Source: Symsagittifera roscoffensis
Lineage: Eukaryota; Xenacoelomorpha; Acoela; Convolutidae
Direction: 5' to 3'
Length of the DNA: 64,000 nucleotides
Assembly (NCBI RefSeq): GCF_963678635.1
Contig: NC_087065.1
Coordinates: 19,543,623-19,607,622 of the forward strand
In this document: positions 11,380 to 20,067 of the stretch, piece by piece
How positions within the stretch are numbered: position 1 is the stretch's first letter
Layout: each line of letters opens with the position of its first letter
Made by a program: the position numbers and the translations under genes
Notes under the pieces: model-generated
Seen by the model: only the letters and a program-made list of their open reading frames with translations
Told to the model about the DNA's origin: nothing
Database searches by the model: none

Positions 11380-12579
11380 AGATCATCTTGGGACAAATTA
11401 GTCATGTTCTTAGCTTCGAATGCTTCCAAAATTGCCATCACAGAAAGTTTATTGATTCGATATTTTTCCCAGCCATTTTGGTTGTAAGCTGTGCGAATGC
11501 GACTAAATCGTTATCAGTTTTGATTTCCCCTTGTTGTTCCTCGTTCAGGTCTCCAAGGTTATTAACATTTGCAGATCGACAGACTTTGGCAAATTTGCCT
11601 CGCTTGGCACATTTTGAACAAATTTTATCCTTTGCTGGGCACGATTGTTAATGATTTTGACCATATTGGTTGCAGCATTGATAGCGTTATTTTGAATATT
11701 AAAGTAAGTGTTCCGGTGTTGTTGTCCTCTTGTTTAATGTGTTCCTCTTGAATTTGGTCAACCGTGGAATCCGCCCCGACCTCCTTGTGAACTTTGATTG
11801 TTAGCGTAATTATTACGACCACATGTGATGATATTAGTTATTGGTTCCTGTGTGTCGTTATTTTTTGCCCTCCGAATGAATTTAATTCTATTGTTCGACT
11901 GTGTTCAATAGCTTTTTTCCAGCTTACTCCATATTTTTTTGCATCTTGTGGGCTTCGCATTTGAGCTAGCAGTTCTTCTGCGGTTTTCTCGTGGTTTAAG
12001 TGTGCAGTAATCATATCTCTCACATACTCGTCTTTCCGATCTCCACAATCGACCCCGCAACTAATTCGACAAAATTTGCGTGGAATTGTTCAAGACCCTT
12101 TGTTCTCTTTTACTTTTTACAGAAAAAGTTGTACCTCTCAAAAGCTACGACTCTGGTTGTGAGGAAAATATCTTCTAGAGTTGTCATGAGGTCTTTTGTG
12201 GTAACAGTGTGTAAGTCCAGACATAATTTTTTTTGTTGAACCTGTCGTTGCCCTTTGGCACCAATACATAGAAAAGAATAACTACGTACTTTTGCATCTG
12301 CATCGTGCCAACGAAATGAATTACATAATACCTCTTCTCCCGCGCTTTGATCACGGTGTTTTCCCAGTCGACTCGCTTCTCTTGGTTTCGAACATCCCGC
12401 TTTTTCTTCAGTGTTTTCATTTCACCCGTTATTTTGCCCTCATAAATAGGTTCTGAAGGTTCAACTAGTGGCGGTTGAGTTCTCAGTGAGTTGCTTACTT
12501 CAATTTCATATTTCGCGGTTACTGCCATCTCTAGTATTGCCGCCCACTTAGACCACGCTAATGGTAATTTAGCTGACAT
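11380..12579 (-). pseudogene. Gypsy copy 2: gag remnant
   Basis: An ATG at 12579 opens a 131-codon frame (MSAKLPLAWSKWAAILEMA). Later gag helices appear in the frames at 11838-12023 and 11625-11822. The nucleocapsid-like knuckle near 11610 reads CSKCAKRGKFAKVC, with Lys in the His position. The start lies about 75 bases downstream of the PBS at 12654-12667. Stops and frame changes make it nonfunctional. Confidence 0.7.
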
Positions 12580-12653
12580 CTTTGGATTAATAAAATGGAT
12601 TATTGTTTTGTTTGATTAATATGGATTTATATTCAACGGGTTTTCGAATAACT

Positions 12654-12667
12654 TGCTGACTGCGCCA
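12654..12667 (-). promoter_or_regulatory. Primer-binding site, gypsy copy 2
   Basis: TGGCGCAGTCAGCA abuts the LTR terminus at 12668 on the minus strand, identical to the sites at 10361, 17126 and 44958. Confidence 0.75.
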
Positions 12668-12949
12668 TGTCATACCTCTACGTATTATCGTATTACATAT
12701 TGAATCCGAACTGATTGATAAATCAAGAGTTCTAGACGAGGCGAGAAAAAAAAATATATAACATCATTTATTGACAACTGAGCTACAACTCAAGAACAGT
12801 ACAACCCTACTGCCAATCAAGGTCAATCAATCAAATAGCATGATAATTTGCACAGTAAGTAACATAAAGGTAGTAAGTAATTTGCACAGTTTTCAACATA
12901 AAGGTAGATATCATATATTATAAGATTATCAAATCGAGCCGGATGACCA
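12668..12949 (-). mobile_element. LTR of gypsy copy 2
   Basis: On the plus strand it begins TGTCATACCTCTACGTAT and ends GCCGGATGACCA. It abuts the PBS. A 240 bp relative at 14495-14734 begins TGTCAT and ends ATGACA, giving inverted termini. An internal duplication of CATAAAGGTAG-containing sequence lengthens this copy. The unit B counterpart is 44972-45221. Confidence 0.7.
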
Positions 12950-12999
12950 GCAAGAGTCCTATTACACTGGTCTAAAGTTGGGTTGTATTCGATGGCAAG

Positions 13000-13330
13000 G
13001 AATGAATGTAACTACCTGCGTTTGGTCCTTTTGTTGTTCGCTGTTTTGCCATAATACAAGGTGGACGAGCCCAATTTGCTGAAAAATGGGCCGGCAATTT
13101 GGCTTTAACTTTTTGATCGACAAGAGGAACAAGACTGATCAGTATAGCTCTTGTAATTTTTAGTTGGCCAAAATCAACATCATTACGAGACCAAACCTCT
13201 GCATTTTGTAAATTGTATGCGGCTTCCGCAACAAGAATGCTCTCTTTGTTCTTCTCTGTTTTTTCGTTTTCTTCAACCGTGCGCCTATTGAGTGCACAGT
13301 TTGGCCTTGTAATGACGGAATGAGCTGATT
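13000..13330 (-). pseudogene. Unassigned protein fragment, unit A copy
   Basis: Minus-strand text includes ILVAEAAYN, VWSRNDVDFGQLKITRAIL and KLPAHFSANWA. It matches the frame at 45260-45571, where 64 codons remain open. It ends at TAA/TGA-rich sequence near the gypsy LTR. I recognise no family. Its presence outside the LTR, in the same orientation as gypsy, suggests the 3' ORF of another element or a captured gene end. Confidence 0.35.
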
Positions 13331-14494
13331 AAGCCGAATGAGCTCAATTGAATGATCAGATTGTGGTAGAGTTCTCCTCCCGCACCGAGTGCGAACGGAT
13401 TTTATTCATTTATAGTAGATTCTGAGACCAAAATCTATTACAACCTATTACAGATGTAAAATTCAGACCACGAATATGATAAAGAGTTACCATCATAATT
13501 ATTTGTTATAAAGTTAAAACCGATTATAATCATTCAATTTCGGCTGAAACTGATTACTTTTGTTAAGATAATCTATTGAAAATGATCATGTTCGAATACT
13601 AAAATTGATTTTCAGCCATTGTTGTTGATTATTGTTCTTTACATTTTTTTGTAAACATTTTGAAGAAAAATTGCGAGAACTTTTATCAGTAACTCAAAAG
13701 AAAACTCAACAGAAAACTTTTTGATAGGTTGTAATTAACCATTTTGCAAAAGGGAAGAAAAAATGAAAGTGATCCAAATTTAGGACCAACCTCTCATATG
13801 AAGCTTATCGAAAGTAACAAAGTAACAACAAGACTGCTCGTACATCAGGGCAAAGCCCTGATTGTTCCAACTTCCCTTAATCCATATCGAATAACTTTTG
13901 GGAAACGGCAACATTCAAAACCATTGTTTTTGGACAATTACAAAGAGCAAGTACCAATATTTGAGTCTTACTAAATCAAAACTAGCGTCAATTCATTTTG
14001 AAACAGTTTTTTCGTGCGGTTTTCAAAAATAATATGCGTTACGCTCTCAAAATTATAGATGAAAATTACAAAACGCGCATAAATTAGTCCAGATCATGGC
14101 CAAACTGACATTTTTTGAAACTCGTAAGTTTATCAAAAATAGATTGGAGGTGAAAAAAATTTTAAAGGTTGATTTTAGGGATACGATATTTTCAATGGTG
14201 CATAATATTTCTTGTTTTAATCTAATGTTTTGATCGCTAAAGTTGCCTGAATAAAAAATTGTTTTTTTTTACAGTCGGAATAATTTATAATTAGTTTTTT
14301 CTTTCAAGTGTAATTTTGCGGCCATGCACAAACAGAGCAAACATATAATAGACATCGGCATGGGAATAGACTGGAGTGATAAGTTTGCCTAACATACGGT
14401 AAAAACTTTTTAAAGTGTGCCAGAAACTTTTCCGCAACTAATAACAATAGGACTGTGTTAAATTTCAATTGAAAATGACAATCTCTGCCGCGAG
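13331..14494. other. AT-rich noncoding stretch, duplicated in unit B
   Basis: No gene is supported. The sequence matches 45572-46758. It contains the small hairpin at 13844 and an inverted copy of the repeat-end sequence (ATAAATTAGTCCAGATCATGGCC at 14078-14100). A 76-codon frame at 13744 is kept in both copies but begins at a non-ATG codon and spans the hairpin, so I do not call it a gene. Confidence 0.5.
13844..13862. repeat. Small hairpin, compensated variant
   Basis: ATCAGGGC-AAA-GCCCTGAT has an 8 bp stem. Relative to 39-55, the loop-closing T-A pair has become C-G, a two-sided change that preserves pairing. The upstream flank ACAAGACTGCTCGTA is the same. Confidence 0.7.
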
Positions 14495-14734
14495 TGTCAT
14501 ACCTCTACGTATGATTGTATTACTTATTGAATCCGAACGGATTGAGGAACCAAAAGTTCCAAACGAGGCGAGACAAAAAAACTGTTCAATAGACACCAAT
14601 CATTGACAACTGAGCTACAGCTCCAGAACAACACCGATCGTCAACAAACCAAATAGCATGATAGTTGGCAGGGTAACTTCAGTATAAAGGTAAACATCAT
14701 ATGTGATAAATTTATGTATCCGAGCCGGATGACA
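14495..14734. mobile_element. Solo LTR of the gypsy family
   Basis: A 240 bp unit begins TGTCATACCTCTACG and ends GCCGGATGACA, so its termini are the inverted repeat TGTCAT/ATGACA. It resembles the LTR at 12668-12949 throughout, but no PBS or gag adjoins it. Flanks GCGAG and TTTCC show no target duplication. Its counterpart is 46759-46998. Confidence 0.65.
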
Positions 14735-14765
14735 TTTCCTTTGGAGGAGGAATCTAGTATAGTGA

Positions 14766-15478
14766 TTGATTTTTAGTTTGAGTTTTATAGGCCCTTGGGG
14801 GATTTTTGACTTTTCCTTTTCTCTTTTTAGTTCTTCAGTTTCACTTTTCTGCTCGGGTCTGTTGCAAGTTTGTGTCTACCTCATTATTTTTTGTCATCTT
14901 TCATGTGCTTTTCGTGTACTTTGTGAGTTTGTTTGTCATCCTTTCAACTTATCTTTCGTCAGCTACCCCCTCTCTCAGCTCTTTCATGTTTTTACTCTTT
15001 TACTCAACTTATCGCTCAAAATGATCTTGTCAGTGCCAAACAGCAATCTCATGTACTCTGTAGGATTTTCGCCTGATCTTTTACAAATTCAAGTTCGATA
15101 AACAGTCTCTGGAGTTTTTGTGGCCCGAATGGACATCCCAATCCAAGTCTGGCACATGGTGAAGTGATGCGAAGGGATTTTAACAAGCATCATATGATGC
15201 AAGTTCCGATCACAGAGAACCAACTTGGAACAATGCAAATGATGGAGAAACAGACTGAGCATGTGGGAATGAACTATCTGCTATCTGAGATTCCTGACTC
15301 GAGATTTGTGGCTCAACCAGTCGACGACTTCCTCTTTCCTTGGTAGGAGGCAGGATCAACCGGAAACCCCATCACAATAGATGAAGATGAGGGTTTCTCC
15401 GAAATATTGACTCCTCCAACTCCACAACAAACCCCAGCAATGCTCGACAGCTCTTTGGGTGAAAGTTTTTTGTAAATA
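14766..15478 (+). pseudogene. Conserved unassigned gene fragment, unit A copy
   Basis: Plus-strand text includes MILSVPNSNLMYSVGFSPDL, then (15164-15346) a segment with DFNKHHMMQVPITENQLGTM and VDDFLFPW. In a third frame it ends with ITIDEDEGFSEILTPPTPQQ and a stop at 15473. The acidic, Pro/Thr-rich ending resembles the C-terminus of a nuclear or regulatory protein. The same text with different small lesions is at 47029-47735. I see no domain. It may be the 3' end of a captured host gene or a transposon-encoded protein. Confidence 0.4.
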
Positions 15479-15704
15479 ATTGTTGTTTGGCTTTAATTTT
15501 GTTCATTGTAATTAATTATTTTCTTCAATTTCATTTTAATTATGAGAATAGATGAGAGGTTCAGGGTAAATCATTGAAAAACAATTAAAACTTAATTTAG
15601 CGCTCCGAACACGCACACATGTTAAGAAAGTTGATTAATTTTTGCACCCATTTTAGAAAAACACTAGAAAAATGTACACAAGTAATAAATACCTGATGGT
15701 ACGT

Positions 15705-16015
15705 TGCATATTGTCAAAATAACTCAAACACATTTTGCATATTGTCAAAAAAATTGAAATATTTTTCGCATCTTGTCAAAAAATTGAAATACTTTTTACA
15801 TTTTGTTTAAAAAATTGCAACAATTTTCCATTTTGTCAAAAAATCTGCATAATTTTTTTCATTTTGTTTAAAAAAAGTGAAACAAATTTGCATATTGTCA
15901 AAAAAAATGAAACACTTTATCATTTTGTCGAAAAAATTGAAACAGTTTTTGCATCTTGTCAAAAAAGCTAAACACTTTTTGTAACTTGTTAAAAAAATTT
16001 GACGTGTTTTGCAAC
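15705..16015. repeat. AT-rich ~33 bp minisatellite, unit A
   Basis: About nine imperfect units resemble TTTGCATATTGTCAAAAAAATTGAAACA, with period about 32-34. Open frames through it are by-products of the repeat. A matching array is at 47955-48275. Confidence 0.8.
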
Positions 16016-16066
16016 TTTTTTTTTGTAAACTTCTTAGTTTTTTTGTTTTTGAGTGATTTCATAATC

Positions 16067-16118
16067 AGTGGTAGAAGAAAAATTCACATAGGATACCGAT
16101 CCGATACCAAAAATTTGA
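16067..16118. mobile_element. Polinton-derived 50 bp sliver at the duplication junction
   Basis: GTGGTAGAAGAAAAATTCAC and the following CATAGGATACCGATCCGATA match 50004-50056. In unit A this sliver is joined directly to the minisatellite, with the ~1.6 kb found between them in unit B (about 48375-50003) missing, and then to gag sequence. Confidence 0.7.
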
Positions 16119-16129
16119 ACAAATTTTTT

Positions 16130-17063
16130 CCTTTGCTGGGTTGCAGCAATTATACCGTTATTATTGAATATTAAAGTAGTGTTCCGTTGTTATTGTCCTC
16201 TTGTTTAATGTGTTCTTCTTGAACACGGTCTACCCTGGAATGCGCCCCGACCTCTTTGTGAACTTTGATTGTTAGCCTAATTATTACGACCACATGTAAT
16301 GATATAAATTATTGGTTCCTGCGTGTCGTTGTTTTTTGCCCTCCGAATGAATTTATTTCTATTGTTCGACTGTGTTCAATACCTTTTTTGCGGCGTACTC
16401 CAAATTGATATGCATCTTGTGAGCTTCGCATTTGAGCTAGTAGTTCTTCTGCAGTTTTCTTGTGGTGCATGTGTGCAGTGATCATATCTCTCATCCACTC
16501 GTCTTCTCGATCTCCACAATCAACTTCGCAACTAGTTCGACAAAATTTGCGTGGAATTGTTCAAGACCCTTTGTTCTCTTTTACTTTTTACAGAAAAAGT
16601 TGTACCTCTCAAAAGCTACGACTCTGGTTGTGAGGAAAATATCTTCTAGAGTTGTCATGGGGTTTTTTGTGGTAACAGTGTGTAAGTCCAGACTTGATCT
16701 TTTTTGTTGAACCTGTCATTGCGCCTCGGCACCAATACATAGAAAAATATAACTGAGTTTTTTTGCATCTGCATCATGCCAACGAAATGAATTACATAAT
16801 ACTCTGTTCTCCCGCGCTTTGATCACGGGGTTTTCCCAGTCGACTCGCTTCTCCTGGTTTCGAACATCCCGCTTTTTCTTCAGTGTTTCAGTTTCACCCG
16901 TTATTTTGACCTCATAAGTAGGTTCTGGAGGTTCAACTAGTGGCGGTTTAATTCTTAGTGAGTTGCCTACTTCAATTCCGTCTTTCGTGGTTACTGCCAT
17001 CTCTAGTATGGCCGCCCACTTAGACCACGCTAATGCTAATTTAGCTGACATCTTTGCATTCAA
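16130..17063 (-). pseudogene. Gypsy copy 3: gag remnant
   Basis: Gag text starts at an ATG near 17051 (MSAKLALAWSKWAAILEMA; an in-frame upstream codon extends to 17063) and runs 115 codons, then continues broken through 16309-16494. It is most like copy 1 (9150-10287), as expected for the start of unit B. The 5' portion, including the knuckle, is cut off at the duplication junction near 16114. Confidence 0.7.
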
Positions 17064-17125
17064 GAAATGGATTATTGCTTTGTTTGATTAATATGGATTA
17101 ATATTCTACGGGTTTTTGAATATCT

Positions 17126-17139
17126 TGCTGACTGCGCCA
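17126..17139 (-). promoter_or_regulatory. Primer-binding site, gypsy copy 3
   Basis: TGGCGCAGTCAGCA on the minus strand abuts a ~35 bp LTR stub beginning TGTCATTCC at 17140. Confidence 0.7.
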
Positions 17140-17177
17140 TGTCATTCCTCTACGTATTATTGTATTACATATTTGCT

Positions 17178-17344
17178 AGTTTAGGAATAAACCGCATGAG
17201 ATGACGTTTGACAGGTCAGTGAGACCATCGAATCCTGTCTGAAATTGGTATGCCCCGGTGGCGTTGCTGCCAATAAGGCTGAAGTTACAATGTTCTCTGG
17301 TTGATATATCCAATGGGATTTGTGAATACGCGTAACTCAAGTCT
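17178..17344 (-). pseudogene. Gypsy RT fragment left of the giant insertion
   Basis: It carries RT motif A and following text (YAYSQIPLDISTREHCNFSL) and breaks at 17344. The upstream part of the same RT, including FSTL, resumes at 42907. Comparison with 10550-10590 shows that the uninterrupted site reads AAGTCTAGCGTTGAAAATAG. Confidence 0.7.
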
Positions 17345-17347
17345 ACC

Positions 17348-18328
17348 TGTAACATTCGCCCGGAAGATACATTCGCCCGATCGCAATTTTGATCCTAAAA
17401 ACCGGTCTGTTTTTGTTGTTTTTGACTGAAAATCGATATAAGACTATTAATATAGGCTGTATAAGTAATAATATTAGTAATACTATACCCCTCCGGGTTT
17501 GTTTAATATCCGAATTAAGGTGCTTAACTCGGATATTCGCAGTTCGGTGAAGGGTCACTACAGTGCAGCACTGTCGAGCCCCCCACAGATTACTATCTTA
17601 CTCTTTGTACCAAAAGGGATGCAAAACTTGTTAACGATACCCAACAGTCGATTGTTGTTGTCGTTGAGCCCCTTCTCGTTGCTCCTTGAACTGCTTGCCG
17701 GATCGGTCTTCACCCAAGACCCTTCCGAATTGAGCGCAAATCAGCTGACCCCTCCGGATTGAGCGCAATTTATCATTAACGTGCTTAAATGCTCAAATAA
17801 CCCTACAGTACAAGCCTCACAAACGGGCCACAAAATTGATCGTAACGATCCTGACTGATATAAATGCCTGTAACAACAATATATCTATCAACAACAAACG
17901 GGGGGGGGGGGGGGTTGAATCACATCTTGTCTGGGGGGATGATTTCTACTGATTTTTTACTTTGTTACTGTTTTTGGTTTTTTCGGTTATTTTTTATGTT
18001 TTTTGTTTTTCTTGGGTACTATACTACTTTTTGTTTGGTTTTATTTATATCTTTAAGTGTGTTTGGTCACAAACCACTCAGGGGACGAGGGGGCGGCCGA
18101 TCCCCCCACCCTTCCTGGTTCGTGAATTTTCGGTCTTAACTAGGTTAAAAAACTATTCACGGCGATCCGGAAGGCTTCCGCGTTCCGAACTACCCTTCCG
18201 CCCCGGCGGTTTAGGCCGATTAAGGGCGTTAATGTGAGCATCCGCTCGGCGCGGAGTGCTCGTTAACGATTCCGCCGGTCATGATGTAATAAAAAAAATA
18301 ACACCCAGGAGCGCCATAAAAACATACA
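17348..18328 (-). repeat. Extra copy of leader plus LTR tip at the left end
   Basis: 17381-18328 matches 41046-41985, the leader just inside the right LTR. 17348-17372 repeats the LTR tip TGTAACATTCGCCCGGAAGATACAT. The left end thus reads LTR tip, leader, LTR, as if a second tandem element had collapsed. Alternatively the whole ~1.9 kb is the LTR. A poly-G run at 17900-17914 is longer than its counterpart at 41567. Confidence 0.65.
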
Positions 18329-19250
18329 TGTAACATTCGCCCGGAAGTTACATATCGACGGAAAACAAAACTAAGTCCTAAGACGACTGGCCAACGTCTA
18401 AACAGAGTTTTGCATGCTTTTCACCGTCTCTACCAAGCCAGTACTTTCGGTGGTCTTTCTAACATCGGGTCGACAAAAACGTTACTGTTCTCCGGCTTCG
18501 ACCAGAACGCTCAAATTAACTGAATTACATGCAAAAATAGTGAGTTCATGGCTGGGTCTCAGTATCCCCAGACCACGAGGTCACTCCTAAAAACAGGGCT
18601 ACTACTTATTATATTACTATTGTTTTTGTTCTGTAGATAAAAATCATCATCTCCATCGAAGATGGATCAACCCTTTCCCCCAACTCCTAGCACCTCATCC
18701 TTGTCAAAACTAATCCAAATATCAATTAAATTCAAGTCAGGACATGACAGGATGCTAAAAGTTCGTGTGAGTCAATAAAAGTTTCAGCCCCGAGACCCTT
18801 CCGGATTCTTGAATCCGCTGAATCAAGCTCGTTAATCTTGATTTCTTCCTAATCCGGAAGGCTGGTTTCTTACCCTTCACCGTTGTTCGCAACGGCCTTG
18901 CAACTATTGTAGCAGCACAATAGTTGCAACTCGGAACGTTCTCTGCTATTCCTCCAATCTGCTGCTGTTTTTCAATCACGATTATCGTTGTTTTTGTCAG
19001 CGCAACTAATGTTGTTGTGTTTTCTCTCTCGTTTTTTGTTAAAAATGGCCGTTTCAGCATTTCTCAGAAATGTGACGTCATCATTCGAATTTTTGAAATT
19101 TTAAAATACTAGAATATTCCAGCCCTCACCGTCTGGCCAAATGTTCCAATAACGCTCTTAGTTCTTAAAAACCACCAATCCGGAAGGCTTACTGCTAAAA
19201 TTCCGAACTCTGCAGAGATTGCATTTTTCACAGTCCTGTCGAATGTCACA
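18329..19250 (-). mobile_element. 3' LTR of the giant element
   Basis: 922 bp, plus strand starting TGTAACATTCG and ending CGAATGTCACA. The ends form an imperfect 11 bp inverted repeat, as LTR termini do. It matches 41986-42906 with few differences. It holds AATCCGGAAGG motifs and a perfect TGACGTCA at 19073. Confidence 0.85.
19073..19080. promoter_or_regulatory. CRE-like palindrome in the 3' LTR
   Basis: TGACGTCA is the consensus site for CREB/ATF bZIP factors. It lies ~170 bases inside the U3 start in element orientation and is conserved in the other LTR at 42729-42736. Its use is inference. Confidence 0.45.
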
Positions 19251-19251
19251 T

Positions 19252-19264
19252 ACTCCCCGGACAG
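19252..19264 (-). promoter_or_regulatory. Candidate polypurine tract
   Basis: In element orientation CTGTCCGGGGAGTA runs directly into the LTR start TGTGACATTCG. A G-rich purine stretch abutting the 3' LTR is where plus-strand DNA synthesis is primed. The same 11-12 bases recur inside pol at 30038, 32511, 32577 and 32643. Confidence 0.55.
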
Positions 19265-20067
19265 TCCGGTCAATGTCCTCATTGAATCGCGCAATGTTCA
19301 TAAAATGGTTACAGTGTCATCGAACAGAATTTACAAAATGCACAAAATTACTTTTATCCACGTCACATCAACTCACTGCAGAATATAAATGGCATCATAC
19401 TACATCACTATAGCTTTCAAATTCTTTCATGAATCTGCACTTTGAGGATATAACCTAAGATAAAACATATTTTCTGACTTCCAGTGTCAATGTCCCGATT
19501 AAAACTTTTTCTCTTAGATTTAAAAGGTGTTGGCTTGCAGGACAGTCCTGCCAACCAACAAGCTAAAATTATCCTACTATGCTCTTTCCCTTCGGAAATC
19601 TTGCTTATTTATTGTCCTGAATATTAAAACTAAGAAACTTTGTGGTTAAAAAGAACAATGTAACAACCTCCCTCTTCAAGAGATTACTCAAGTCTTTCAT
19701 GTCACCACAAAGTGATCAGTCTTCCTAAGTGATTAAAAACAATCATGCAGGCTGGAATATTTAAATATACTCTCCTCTTAAGCCTTTCTAAATGAATAAT
19801 AAGTGTCTCTAAAGCCACTTCAGCTAAAATCAAAATGCAAATTTATAAATGCAACAATTTCAAAACTCAACTAAATGTTTCAGTTTTCAATTACAACTTG
19901 GTTGCTTGGTTTCTCACTTGAGTTTTTCACACACATAAAACAATTTTGAGTTTTAACTCTTCTTCATCACTCCTTTGTTTTCTTCTTTTTTCGTCGTTTA
20001 GAAGTTCTAAAACTTCTAAATTCTTCTAATTTTCTTTCTTGTTGCCTCTTGTTTTCTCGACCATTCG
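19265..20067 (-). other. 3' untranslated region of the giant element
   Basis: About 800 bases between the ORF E stop and the polypurine tract. I see no ORF of note; it is AT-richer than the coding block. Confidence 0.5.

Larger units (their letters stand above)
9352..16118. repeat. Tandem segmental duplication, unit A
   Basis: The order gag piece, LTR stub, truncated RT, protease, gag, PBS, LTR, unassigned fragment, solo LTR, conserved fragment and 33 bp minisatellite repeats in unit B, which starts at about 16114 and continues past the giant insertion to about 50056. Unit A ends with about 50 bases (16067-16118) matching 50004-50056 of the Polinton, then restarts at the gag sequence of 9352. 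TTGAAC is shared at the junction. Confidence 0.75.

Noticed and set aside
13744-13974. 76-codon frame kept in both duplicate units (also 46010-46240)
   Set aside because: Non-ATG start, spans the hairpin and the transposon-like flank; conservation is explained by the recent duplication.
15735-15971. Phe/Lys-rich frames through the minisatellites (also 48001-48285)
   Set aside because: Produced by a repeat whose period is close to a multiple of three.
17499-18237. Frames of 87-91 codons in the left leader copy and counterparts near 41.2-41.9 kb
   Set aside because: Hydrophobic low-complexity text from T-rich DNA; not conserved as protein between the copies.
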